DNA of 64,000 nucleotides from Corythucha ciliata. Lineage: Eukaryota > Arthropoda > Insecta > Hemiptera > Tingidae. Positions 39,100 through 50,279 of the stretch are shown piece by piece; position 1 is the first letter of the stretch, and each line of letters starts with the position of its first letter. The translations under genes were made by a program, and so were the position numbers. The notes beneath the pieces were generated by a model, which was given only the letters and a program-made list of their open reading frames with translations, searched no databases and had not been told where the DNA came from. Location of the stretch: positions 13,702,001-13,766,000 of the forward strand of contig CM075940.1 of assembly GCA_038030265.1 (NCBI GenBank), in the 5' to 3' direction.

Positions 39100-40060
39100 A
39101 ATACGTTTACGTAGCGTTAAATTATTACGTATTTTTCTCCATTCCGGAAACCGCGAGTTGGCGTTTCTCAATTTTGGCAATGAGAGCCTTTTCTCATTAG
39201 TTTTAGCCGTGAATTAGCGCATTCACTCAATTTTATCCGCGAATCGAGGCCTTTTTCGTTGTCTTTTTAAGCAGCAGACGCAGATCATGAATGTAGTTTA
39301 GTTTTGATTCTGATGAATTTCTTTTGCGTATGCAAGGTGATTAACGAGCATATGTTGTATAGTAATAAAATCACCCTATGAAGATAGGGTCGCGAATGCT
39401 TTTCGTTCCCAAATAAGATGACATGGGGAGAAAGGAGAGAGTGGTATGTAATTTTTTTGCGTTAAAGTGATATTTTTGGAGTGAATTTTTTGCAATAATT
39501 GGCTTTCGTAAGGCACATTAGTACGTTTAAGGCATGCACATAAAGACACTTTTTTTACTGGGACAAACTTACTGATTTTGCATGTTGTGCGTTGATTTTG
39601 AACCTTGTTTTACCAGCTAACTTTTCCATTTCAGCTACAAAGAGCTTTTTCTCGATTTTAGCCGCGGATCAGCACATTTTCTCGCTTCCACTTATATTCG
39701 TGAATTGGCAATATTTCCCAATTTTAGCCTTAAATTAGGATTTTTGTCCATTTTAGACGCGAATAAGCTTTTTTTCCATTTTAGCCGCAAATTAGCGCCT
39801 TCAATCCCCTCGCTACTTTATTAGAGCTTGATCTAGATTTAGCTGTGAATTTACGTTTTTCTCGATTTCAGCGTCAAATTTAGTAGTTTTTTCACTTTTA
39901 TAGCTATGAATTAGTGCTTTTTCTCGATTTTAGCACTTTTTTCTCCATTTCAGCCGCTAATTATCACTTTTACTCATTTCTAACAGTGAATTTGAGGTAA
40001 TTCTCAATTTTAGCTGCGTATTACTACATTTTTTCTCTTTTACTTCCATGTTCCCGTAGG
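39100..40060 (-). repeat. Degenerate ~30-bp repeat field, family A, reverse orientation
   Basis: Units of the form TTTTTCTCAATTTTAGCCGCGAATTAGC, the complement of the family A unit, repeated about 25-30 times with heavy divergence. Confidence 0.8.
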
Positions 40061-40149
40061 GAAGGAAGTTTGGTAATGGAAAAAAAAAAAAATTTAGCTG
40101 ACACCAGATTCGTGTTCCTGGACCCCGAAAACGCCTAAATCTCGATTTT

Positions 40150-40212
40150 CAGTATGGCGTCTGTCGTCCGTCGTCCGTCGTCCGTCCTCCGCCGTCCGTC
40201 GTCCGTCGTCCA
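40150..40212 (+). repeat. GTCGTCC microsatellite
   Basis: Tandem 7-mers GTCGTCC/GTCCTCC over about 60 bp. Confidence 0.85.
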
Positions 40213-40217
40213 CTTTT

Positions 40218-41522
40218 TTCTTGACAGATCTGGACGAGTGATGGCTCAAAAGTTGTGTCTTCATCTCTAGATGTACATATCTTATTTATATTATTGTAGA
40301 GATATAATATTCTCTTATAGAGAATATTATATAATATTTGATGATCGATCGTTCAAAATGGTCATCTAGGTTCCTAGAAGACGCTGCTAAAATTTGAATA
40401 AGATTTGTTGAGCGGTACAGTTGCTAAGGTTTAGAATGCGTTTCAGCTCTCTTTTTGCCCCAAACCTATCTCCTACCAGAATTGTAGTCCGATTTCCTCT
40501 CATGATGGCTTAAAATGACCACAACAAAATTCCCCATCGATGAACTGGCCATTTTTTCGAAATTCAATTTGGTTATTTTTAAATTAATTTTTTAAACAAA
40601 TTGACGAGGATGTATTCGAAGATTCGTTTCTCTTCGATTATTTCGAGTTTTAGCGAGTGTCTTATTGATCAAATTGTGTCCATTATTTAATTCATTGATC
40701 GTGTTGAATATTTCAAATTGATAGTTACCGTTAAAGAGAACTATATTAGACTACAAAATTCATTATTCGTCACGTCGTTAGAATTTGTGTGTTCATATTT
40801 TTTTGTGTGTTATTATTGCATCAATCGTTGACATGGGATGAATATTGAGAGACATAGAGCTCTTTCCAGCAAATTTTAGAACTTTGGCATTTTTATGAGA
40901 ACAGAACTTCAGGACAGGCTAGGGCAAATTAATTAATTTTGATGGGTGAGTTTTAATTATTAATCACTCGTGTCGGAATTGTTTCATGTGAAAGGCATGT
41001 TGTAAGCGAACGACGGGAACATGGAAGTATCGTGGGGTCCTCCACACAAACTTAATGTAAATTTCAGCCCTCAAAACTTGAGGTGTCGCCCACAGGGAAG
41101 GGGGGTCGCGAAGGACGTGTTATGTCAGGAATATTTCTTGACAGATCTGGACGAGTGATGGCTCAAAAGTTGTGTCTTCATCTCTAGATGTACACCGTAA
41201 AATTTGAAAACGATTGGTTGAGCGATTTGGAAGATATTATAACAAATGTGTTCGGAGTAAAAATGGTTGGACCCTTATAATTCCAAGAGAATATTATAAA
41301 ATTTGATGATCGATCGTTCAAAATGGTCATCTAGGTTCCTAGAAGACGCTGCTAAAATTTGAATAAGATTTGTTGAGCGGTACAGTTGCTAAGGTTTGGA
41401 ATGCGTTTCAGCTCTTTTTTTGCCCCAAACCTATCTCCTACCAGAATTTTAGTCCGATTTCCTCTCATGATGGCTTAAAATGACCACAACAAAATTCCCC
41501 ATCGATGAACTGGCCATTTTTT
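40218..41522 (+). repeat. Duplicated ~340-390-bp segment
   Basis: The segment TTCTTGACAGATCTGGACGA... ending ...GATGAACTGGCCATTTTTT occurs at 40218-40557 and 41135-41522. The blocks at 40324-40556 and 41290-41522 are nearly identical. An internal part (about 41194-41285 versus 40273-40320) differs by an insertion or deletion. The spacing of 0.9 kb and the identity suggest a recent element with two copies or two ends. No open frame. Confidence 0.85.
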
Positions 41523-41529
41523 TTATGAG

Positions 41530-43080
41530 GACAGACTATTCTGAAGGCTCAAATTAAGAGAAATCGCGCCTTCTGAGGGGTAACTTTGGCGGTTAAAATA
41601 GAGAAAATACGCTGATCCCAAGTCGCATTAGGCCCTTATCAAGCGGATAAAGCTGAGAAGGTGCACTAATATGCCGTTCAGGGCCTAGGGGGTCAAGTAC
41701 GCAACAAAACGTTTGGAAAAAGCGCTTATATTCGTGAACTGAAACTGCGAAAAATGGTTCATTCTTTATTTTTCGATGCAACTTCCATGAGACAAACAAA
41801 ATTGAGAAAAAATCGCTGATTCGCGGAGTCTAGAGACCACTTTACGGCCTTAAATGTAGCGAAATATGGCATTTGTGCTGTTATTTGCCCTAACCCACGG
41901 TTAAAATAGAGAAAAGCCGCCAATTCGCGGATAAAGTATAGAAAAAAACGTTAATTCGCGGATAAAGTATAGAAAAAAACGTTATTTCGCGGATACAAAT
42001 AACAAAAATCAATAATACGTGGCTAAAATTGAGAAAAAACGCTAATCAGCGGCAAATAATGATAATGCGGGGACAAATGTTTAAAAACCGCTAGTTTGTG
42101 GCCAATATTGAGAAAAATCACGAATTATTATTACGGCTAAAATAAAAAAAAACGCTAGTTCGCGGACAAAAAATTGAAAAAAACGCTAAATCACGACTGA
42201 AATTTAGAATTTAGCTACTTAGTAGCTAAGATTAGGACAAACGCTAAGTTTAAGGCGAAAATTGAGAAAAATCACTAATGAAATGCTCATAAAATTGAGA
42301 AAAACCGCGAATCAAATTGTAAAAAATCGCTAACTATTATCGTATTGAAAAGTATCGCAAATTAACTCGCGGCTGAAATGAAAAAAAAAAACCCTAATTC
42401 GCGGATACAAATGACAAAAATCACTAATTCGTTGCTAAAGGAAATCGCCAAGCCGTGGATTTTGAAGGCAACTCTGAGCTTAAAATTAATTGCGAGCAAA
42501 AAATTCTAATCCAAAGTTGAAAGTGACTCTGCGGGGCAAAAAATGTTTGAAAACCCACTAATTTGCGGTCAATATTGAGAAAAATCACTAATAAGCGCGC
42601 CTAAAATGAATAAAAAAACGCAAATATGCAGCTCAAATCGAGAAAAAGTGGTAATTCGCTGTTAAAAGGGTAAAAATCGCTAATTTGCATAAGGAAAAAT
42701 AGAGGTAAAAGCAAATTAGTGACTGAAATTGAGAAATATAGCTAATTCATTGATTAAAACGCTCTTTGGCAGCTAAAATTATCGAGAGAAAGTGCCGCCA
42801 GTTCGCGGCTAAAATTGAAAAAAATATCAATTTCCAGCTGTTATTGAAAATACGCCAGTTTGCGGTTTCTAAAGGCAACTTTGTGGCTATAATTGTGAAA
42901 AAAGGCAAATTCGTGGCAATAGGTGGAAAAAAATTCACTAATTCGTGGCTATAATTGAGACGAACTCGCAGCCAAAATTTACGAAAGCACTAATTCGCGG
43001 GTAAAATTGACAAAAAGCGTTTTTTCGCGGATAAAAATTGAGTAAATTCACCAATTTTCGGCTAAAATTGGACATTATGG
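41530..43080 (+). repeat. Degenerate ~30-bp repeat field, family A, largest block
   Basis: About 1.5 kb of imperfect units around the consensus GCTAATTCGCGG-CTAAAATTGAGAAAAA. Two adjacent units near 41930-41990 are almost identical, showing local tandem duplication. Confidence 0.85.
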
Positions 43081-43405
43081 GGCTTATTGGCGGACAGGAT
43101 GAAGAAATAGCGGAATTCTTTCAATCGAAGTATGGTCTAGGCCTAAGCTCTAGGCTAGGAAAACACTTTTGACGTTTCCTCAGCACCAATAGTATTCTAT
43201 TATTCTACGAAAATGCTCCAAAATTTATCAAGCTTGAAGAAATAGCAACGAAGAATAGAAAAATTTACTTAAAAAACCAACTTTTCCCATTTTTTAGTCA
43301 CGAATTTACTATTTTTTCACTTTTAGCCTTGATTTTGCGTTTTTTTTTTTTCAATTTCAGACGCGGACTTGCCCCTAGAGCAGCACATTAGCTTTCATCG
43401 TTATA

Positions 43406-44002
43406 CAGGGTGTACAAAAAGCGACTGGACAGAGAAAAACCAGTGAAGGGGCAACTCATTTCTGATCGAAATGACTATTTGCACTTTTCCGAAATTCCGC
43501 TTTGTTTCCGAGATATCCGCCATTTTCTGATATTTTCAGAAACGGCTTGCTGCACACGCAATAATTGTTGCAATGGCAAAAATGATGAATCCATTGGAAA
43601 GAGCACAAAATTTTCTATTTAAAGAGCCTATTTTTATCCAGATCAGGCGACATCTACTACGTTTTGAATCAACTTATTGGCGACAAAACTTGATTTTCTG
43701 ACCATTTGACTATTATCACCATTACTTCCGGAATTAATTTTCTTCGCTAATAAGCTGATTCAAAACGTCTTAGATGTCGTCTGATCTGGATAAAAATAGG
43801 CTCTTTAAATAGAAAAGTTTGTGCTCTTTCCAATGGGCAACAATTATTGCGTGTGCTACAAGCTGTTTCTGAAAAAAACAGAAAATGGCGGATATCTCGG
43901 AAACAAAGCAGAATTTCGGAAAAGTGTAAATGGTCATTTCGATCAGAAATGAGTTGCCCCTTCACTGGCTTTTCTCTGTCCAGTCTCTTTTTGTACACCC
44001 TG
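43406..44002 (+). mobile_element. 597-bp foldback MITE with TA target duplication
   Basis: The arms (about 43406-43680 and 43740-44002) are long inverted repeats, ending CAGGGTGTACAAAAAG and its complement, with TA on each side (43404-43405 and 44003-44004). TA targets and CAGGGTGT-type ends suit a Tc1/mariner-type nonautonomous element. Open frames in it are non-coding reflections of the two arms. Confidence 0.85.
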
Positions 44003-44614
44003 TATATCCATATACCTACCGCAAATCTGCGATTTTGTCTCAGTTTTCGTCTCGAAGTTAAAGTTCTCAATTTTAGGAACGAATGAGAGCTTTATTTTCA
44101 CCACGAATAATTATGTGTTTTGTCTAAAATTTGTGTTGCGTGCTTTCCGAGTCGAGAGACTATTCGCCGTCCAATATATAGGATATACAAAGTCTCCTTT
44201 TCACGTTTCTATACGTAAACCCTATAACCCCCTACCGTAACCAGTTTTGATGAATCAAAACACTTGTTTCGCCATGCTACATGTTTTGCTGGAAAAATTT
44301 TTCCCGTCCAAAAAAAAAAAAAAAAAAAAAAACAGTATTTAGGGGGTCAGCGTGAGAGTCAAAACCTTATGCGATACTCATAATATATTTGTTGAAATAA
44401 GAAACACAGCCAACAAAATTAATTAACGATCATAGTTCTCACTCAGTGTCACAACAAGTACAAACCAATTTCAATAGACTTGAATAACAATTACACAAAC
44501 CAAAATTATGTTTAAATAATTACATTACCAAAAAAAATCAAGGAGCCTATGAATGTGGTATTTTGGGATGAGGAGGGTAACATTTAACTTGTTAGTTGAA
44601 GCGCCAAAATTATT
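44003..44614. other. Downstream of the bHLH gene, no gene seen
   Basis: Contains an A run at 44310-44331. Probable 3' UTR and flank of the minus-strand bHLH gene. Confidence 0.5.
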
Positions 44615-45080
44615 TCATGATGACGAATAATTTAATTTTGGGTCTTTGCAGAGATTTTTATTCGCGTAATTACAAGTTTGACTGATGCAGTTGTTATTGT
44701 TGGTGCTTAGCATGTTGTGTTGGTGTTGTTGCCAGGCCAGCACACTCGTAAGTAGTTTTATGTATCTTGATAAAGAAAAGCGAGACTTCCAATGAGACAA
44801 TAATTATAAATATGTATCTCAAATCTAAAAACCTTATAGCCATGCGAAGAATCTCATTTTTCGACAGTTTTTTGTCAGGAGGATGAGTCGGAACAAGTTT
44901 CCTAAGCTCACTGAAAGCGCCGCTCACGTTCTGTTGCCTCCATCGCTCTCGACTGTTAGTGAAAATCTTGCGTACCGTTCCCGATGGACTTTCATCCTCG
45001 GACTCGTCCGCGATTGAAATGTCATCGGAGAGCATGTCATCCTCAGAGTCTTTACCCTGCTTCGTTTCCTCCCAATCCAT
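44615..45080 (-). CDS. TAL/SCL/LYL-family bHLH transcription factor, complete, two exons
   Basis: Nuclear tissue-specific bHLH factor; TAL-class proteins dimerise with E proteins and bind CANNTG in blood, vessel and neural cells. Exon 1 is 44834/44833-45080, intron 44766-44832 (67 bp, ATAAG|GTTTTT to TATCAAG), exon 2 44615-44765; 399 nt, 132 residues. The intron splits the arginine codon before YIKLL in helix 2, the place known for vertebrate TAL genes. bHLH is at residues ~37-92: [20 protein letters not shown] in basic region/helix 1, [20 protein letters not shown] through the loop to helix 2, then [13 protein letters not shown]. The N-terminus is short and acidic ([17 protein letters not shown]) and the C-terminus is asparagine-rich. 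It is much shorter than vertebrate TAL1 and close in size to TAL2. TAL1, TAL2 and LYL1 cannot be told apart with certainty. Confidence 0.93.
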
Positions 45081-46534
45081 TTTTCCTATGACCGGCTGCT
45101 CAAAGAGAGATTCACAGAAAGGTCAAAGCAACGCATTTCCTCTTTTGTACAGTGTAAAAATGGTTGAAATCAAATGTTACTGAATAAAATCAGCGTATTC
45201 CACCGTTTTTATTTCTCTATAACTTTATGAATTCAAAACCCTACAGATGTAAGGAAACTACTTGAAAGGTAAAAAATCATCAACTAACACCATGCGATGG
45301 GCACTAATCGAGTCACAAACATTTTTTTTAAACATAACATCTTATGCTTACCATTTGGGGGTCGAATGCTGTGTAGATTCGCTTTTCCAAGTGAATGTGA
45401 GAAAACAGGGATGGATACAAGCCCTTTCGAAGGCGGAGTTCCCAACTCCGCCCTCGGCTGCCACTATTGGATGCTGTAAACATTGATTTACCAAAGGGGG
45501 CTCGGCGAGTGTTTATTTTTCGTGCAATCAGATAGGGAAACGAAATTACCTTTTTTCTTCAGCCTTTACAATCCACTCAACTCATCGAAAAGTCTCCTGA
45601 ACCCAGAAGTAGGAATGAACAATCTGTATAAACTAAAATGTCTGAAATTCGGGGAGGAGGACAGAAATCACTTATTTACCGTGAAATCTCAGAAAAGCTC
45701 CTGTCTGTGAGTTTTTATCCCTTTATAATTGAAAATTCTGGTTTATGAAATGTTTCATTACAAAAAGTTTTTTCGTAAAACACTAATCCATCGTCTCTTT
45801 ACTGTCAAGGCTAATCTTACTAAAGAACTTCAAGGAAATGGCGGGTATTTGAAAAATGTTTGTAAAGCACTGTGGAAATCCCTCTGAAAAATGTTAATCA
45901 TTCGACAATTGATGGTTACGATGTAAATGTTTTTGTTCGATTGAAAAGATTTTCCAACAGGTTAATTATTGTTTTTATTATTATGGTGTACCGGGACCGC
46001 AACTTTTGATTAAGATGTGGGTGGGTAACTATACTGGGGAGCACTCAGGGCCGTGGAACTCATTGGGGCCTTTTCACACCCCCCCCCGCCCACCCCCCGC
46101 CATCTGGTTCAGTATCTAACACTACATAGTGTTAAATATTTTAAGACACAAAAAATCCCCGCAACCGCAGTTATCCAAACCACAGCAAAGGTCCAACAAC
46201 AAACATATAGCCCAAACACAGCAAAGGCCAATTCCGCCCCTTTTATTGCTGGCCCTTTTATTAAATTTATCGAATATTTTCGCCCTACATGGCAGGCCCT
46301 GATTTCGGGTTTGTAGCTAAAAGGCGATGCCAGCCCCAACTGCTGCAATCCCCTTACGAGTTCAGAGCCTATTTTATTTTTTTTCTATTTTCGATTTGCC
46401 AATCCAATGAACTCGTTTTTTTATTATTGTCAGTGGACACTTTAAGACCTCATTCACACATTCGCGGTATCACGCGGCTTCCGTCGTTCATTCGCGGTTT
46501 CTTGAGCGCGGTTGAGGCAACTTGTAGTAGCTAA
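45081..46534. other. Upstream of the bHLH gene, no gene seen
   Basis: Presumed regulatory flank. No exon recognised. C runs lie at 46079-46086 and nearby. Confidence 0.45.
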
Positions 46535-47159
46535 CGTAGTGAAAAAGGACTAATTCACGGCTAAAACTGCTAAAAGTGGAATAACAATCGCTAATTCATA
46601 GCTAAAATCCTGTTTTTTGGTGAAGTCCACGGCGAAAATTAAGAAAAATCGGACCTTTTTTTTAGAGGCCATGGGCCCAGGGCTAGCCAGCCACGACAGC
46701 ACCCAAAGCCTGACAAAAAAGCCACGAAATTACAGTACACTGAGCTAAAAATCTGTCATTCTGCAAGTTTTGGGTCTTTATTCTCGTGAAATAGCCAATT
46801 TCTTGGGTTTTATTTCCGCGAAATTTCTAGTGACCGCGTCGGAACCCCAGGGTAGCCACAACAGTGCCCAAAGTTTTCTGGGGCATAGCCGCATAATTGC
46901 AACAGTTTGAAGGTACCTAAATATCCGCGACATGACTTAGAACTAGGAAAATTGCGAGAATTCAACCAGGAAAATTTCAAGTTTTACATCCTGATTTCAG
47001 CTAAACTGAATGTTTCAGGGCCCTTTGGGCTTGACCCCATGAGCAAAATGGTCCCGGCGACTGTGCCCTTATGAATTTCAATTTGAACTTGAATTTATTT
47101 GCAAATCTAAAATTGAATGAGCTTGCATGTTCGCTGTTGGGATGCTAATTTGAGCGTAT

Positions 47160-47745
47160 AATTACAAGAGCCAGGTCAAGTTATCCTTACCGTCGATCCT
47201 TAACAGCGATCTTTTTTCCCGTCATCAGAAAAAATATGAGGGGAGAGGGGAATGAGGGGGGCAGATGGAAGTGAGGGGGGGTTCATTGACATCATAAACA
47301 CAAAATAAACGCACACGAACGACATGAATAAGGGCAAAGGCAGTCCTGACTGCCCTATCATATGTTAAAATCGTTATAAAGTTTCGTGTCCCCAGAACGC
47401 CCCTGCTAATACGTATGTCATTATTGGCGGGCACGTTTTTTGCGTCGAGGGTGTCTGTAGAGGTTCCATACCGAAGATGGTTGTTGCACGAAACTTTATA
47501 ACGATATTATCATGCTAGCGAATAGTGGTCCTGCCCCCTAACTGCCTTTGCCCGTATTCATGTCGTTATTCGTGTGCGTTTATTTTGTGTTTATGGTGTC
47601 AATGCACACCCCCCCCCTACCATCTGTCCTCCCCCCCCTCATCTTTTTTCCGTTGACGGAGAAAAGGTCTCTGGTAAGGATCGCTATCTTCTCGGGAAAA
47701 AATCGCTAGGAAAAAGGTCGCTAACTGGACCTGGCTAATTACAAG
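47160..47745 (+). mobile_element. Foldback element, ~586 bp
   Basis: Left arm 47160-47434 and right arm 47462-47745 are inverted copies. Shared blocks include CGCACACGAACGACATGAATA and GTTATAAAGTTTCGTG with their complements, plus the TAATTAC...AGCCAGGTC outer ends. The arms carry G/C runs that differ in length. No transposase frame. Confidence 0.8.
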
Positions 47746-48269
47746 TTTCCTGACTGAATATACTGAAATTCACAGTTTCGGGCCTTCGGGTCGTCGTGAT
47801 TTTTGCATAAATAAAAGAGTTAGGTCTTAATTCCAGCGAAATTAAGTAATTTTGAAGAGTACACAAGTTTCGGTGCTAAAGTTGCTTTTTGTGGGCTCGA
47901 ACTTCAGGCTCTTACCGGCCACTACCCGGTATTTGGGGGTACGCCGTACCCCAAATACCTGTACAATTTGATGTTTCCAGGCACAATTTTCGCGAAATTG
48001 CAAGTTTCACGTTCTATATTTCAGTGAAATTGCAAGTATCAGGGCCTATATTTTGTAGGAAGGCTGTAGCCGGTCCCGACTGCGCCCATACCACGACGAA
48101 TAGCCGTGCTATTTATTGCAGCAACATTTAAGGATGGATATTTGTGAGCTCCTATATTCGGGTCCAAATTTGAGCACAATTTCAAGCTTCCTAGCTAAAT
48201 ATCGGAGGAACTGAAAGTTTCGAGTCAACGGGTGTTAATTCAAGCGAAATTACCAGTTAAGGGTCTAAG

Positions 48270-48406
48270 GCCCGTATTTTTTGAACGTTCCTTGAAGCTT
48301 CCTTTAGTCAAGGAACCATTGAGAACAGTTTTGATCGAAATAAAAACATCTGTTCTAGTGAATTTAAAGGGTTCCTTAATGTCAAGGAACGTTCGTAAAT
48401 ACGGGC
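48270..48406 (+). mobile_element. MITE family G, 137 bp
   Basis: Inverted ends GCCCGTATTTTTTGAACGTTCCTTG and CAAGGAACGTTCGTAAATACGGGC (about 22 of 24 positions match). No coding capacity; inserted within repeat family C. Confidence 0.85.
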
Positions 48407-48960
48407 ATTAGTTTAAGCATTATTATTTCCTGGGTCTTATTTTCTAGCGGTGGAAATTCCAAGTTTAATGGCCGAATGTCCGCAGCAATGCGACTTTCGG
48501 GTCCTAATTCCTGTGAAAATGCCTGTTTCGAGTCTTAATTTCCGTGAAATTACGAGATTTGTTTCTTAATTTTAGCGAAATTGCAAGTTTCGGGGCGTGT
48601 TTTTTAAGTGACCCCGATATCGCCCAAAGCTTGATGAACAACCGCCTAAATACATCATTCGGTGGGAAAATAAATACATTCCGTCGAATGGACATTTTTC
48701 GGGTTCTGATTTCAGTGAATTTACCAGTTTAAGGGTCTTAATTCAACAAAAATTGCCAGTTTCTGGTCATATTATGCCGTGGGGAACCCAGGCTAGCCGG
48801 TACCACAAACGCGCCAAAGGCGTGACGAATACTCACAGAAGTTTTGGGGCTGAATAGCCGCGCGATTGCAAGTTTCGAATCTTAATTCCGCGGAGATATT
48901 GCAAGTTTTGCGTCGTAATTCGGAGAAATTGCAAGTTTTGGTTTCTTTGTTTTAGTGACC

Positions 48961-49671
48961 CCCCCCCCCTCAACTGTCACTATTCGACGCATTCATTTGT
49001 TGATGAGATGAATACGCTTGAGGGCTCAAGAGAATGTGAAAAACCAACCACCTTTAAGTCTATAGACGCCCATGCCAAGGTTTTGGTATTATTAAAGGGC
49101 GTTCACGCGATACTTATTGAATACCTCTATCGTCGCCCGAACACTGAAACGTACACACATATCAAGCCTTAGTATAATCCAAGACAGCGTGTACGGCGGT
49201 TTTTCTGCAGACACAATGAGGTTTGTTCGAAAACAGAAGCAAAGGCATGGGCTCTGAACTCGTAGGGGATTGTAGCAGTTCCGACGGGCCGCGTCTTTTT
49301 GTCTACAAACCCCGTACGTGTTCAGAGCAGGCTTTGCAGGCAGGGAACTAGTGTAGAGGGATTGTAAAATACGCGGCCCGGCCTTTCTTGGGGGCACCGA
49401 TTTGGGAAATCAAAAGAGGGAAGACAAGAAAAAAAAATTACGCTTTACACGTAGTTGCAGCTCTACTGTTACTGGAAGAAATTTATTATCTTTTTGTATA
49501 GGAACTTTGCTGGGGTTGGAGTTATACTGTGGATTGGAGAAGCACTGTTGTGGTTCGGGGCTTTGATGTGATTTGAAGCTTAATTGCTGTGGTTAGAGTT
49601 TTGTGGGAGGGGGGGGGCTTGCTTTAGTTAGACCTTTAGTTGTGCTTTGGAAAGAAGAAAATAGAAATAGT
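48961..49671. other. Intergenic, no gene seen
   Basis: Contains a segment (about 49247-49285) that is the reverse complement of part of 46336-46372 (around CCCCTTACGAGTTCAGAGCC), showing another dispersed repeat. No exon recognised. Confidence 0.45.
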
Positions 49672-49865
49672 GGATGGTTATAATGAATAAATCTGTCGCC
49701 GGTATTTTAATTAATAAATTAATCAGACTGATATTATCCGGACGACAATGGAAGGGCATAGCCCAACACGATTCGAGTTTCGAGAAAAAACGGCTCCCCG
49801 GCGGGATTTGAACCCGCAACCTCTGGATTACCAGTCCAGCACGCTGCCATTTGCGCCACGGAGAC
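49672..49865 (-). mobile_element. tRNA-derived SINE, copy 1 (minus strand)
   Basis: The tRNA-like head is 49793-49865 on the minus strand, 73 nt, with a good cloverleaf: five-pair anticodon arm CTGGA/TCCAG around CTGGTAA, and T arm GCGGG-TTCAAAT-CCCGC. The anticodon would be GGT (Thr). The acceptor stem lacks the first pair. The tail (49712-49792) is shared with copy 2, so this is a SINE head and not a lone tRNA gene. Left of the tail, 49672-49729 repeats again at 50000-50055. Confidence 0.8.
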
Positions 49866-49999
49866 GCCTATGGGAGTCGTACTCCGAGGGATAAGCTAAG
49901 CCGAACCCCACCCAGCAGGTCCGTTGTTTCTCGAAACTCTAGGCGCTTCTCCTGATCGGTAAACCACGCCGAATTTTATCTTATCTAGATGTTGTTAGA

Positions 50000-50215
50000 T
50001 GGATATAATGAATAAATCTGTCGCCGGTATTTTAATTAATAAATTAATCAGACGTCAGGCGTCTCCGTGGCGCAAATGACAGCGTGCTGGACTGGTAATC
50101 CAGAGGTTGCGGGTTCAAATCCGTCCGGGGAGCCATTTTTTCTCGTAACTCGAATCATGTTGGGCTATGCCCTTCCATTGTCGTCCGGATAATATCAGTC
50201 TGATTAATTTATTAA
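50000..50215 (+). mobile_element. tRNA-derived SINE, copy 2 (plus strand)
   Basis: The tRNA-like head is 50061-50133. Its T arm has decayed (3' side CCGTC instead of CCCGC). The tail, 50134-50215, matches copy 1 almost fully and ends TCTGATTAATTTATTAAT. Copies 1 and 2 face away from a ~190-bp spacer, and the block 50000-50055 repeats the left edge of copy 1. The whole is a nested, inverted SINE pair. Confidence 0.8.
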
Positions 50216-50279
50216 TAGAAATAGTGGTTTGTCTCTCCTTGTTGTTGGAGCTTTGCTGTGGTCGGAGCTACACTGTGGA

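Larger units (their letters stand above)
46535..48960. repeat. Degenerate repeat field, family C, with nested elements
   Basis: Imperfect ~30-bp units around GCAAGTTTCGGGTCTTAATT-CC(G)CGAAATT. A short stretch of family A units comes first (46535-46660). The field is interrupted by a foldback element (47160-47745) and a MITE (48270-48406). GGGTAGCC/GTAGCCGG-type motifs recur inside it. Confidence 0.75.

Noticed and set aside
43747..44086. Coding frames in both strands near 43.4-44.1 kb
   Set aside because: The translations on the two arms are the same because the arms are inverted copies of a foldback element.
49793..49865. Functional tRNA-Thr(GGT) gene
   Set aside because: Shares an 80-bp downstream tail with a second copy, lacks the first acceptor pair, and lies inside repeated DNA; a SINE head is more likely.
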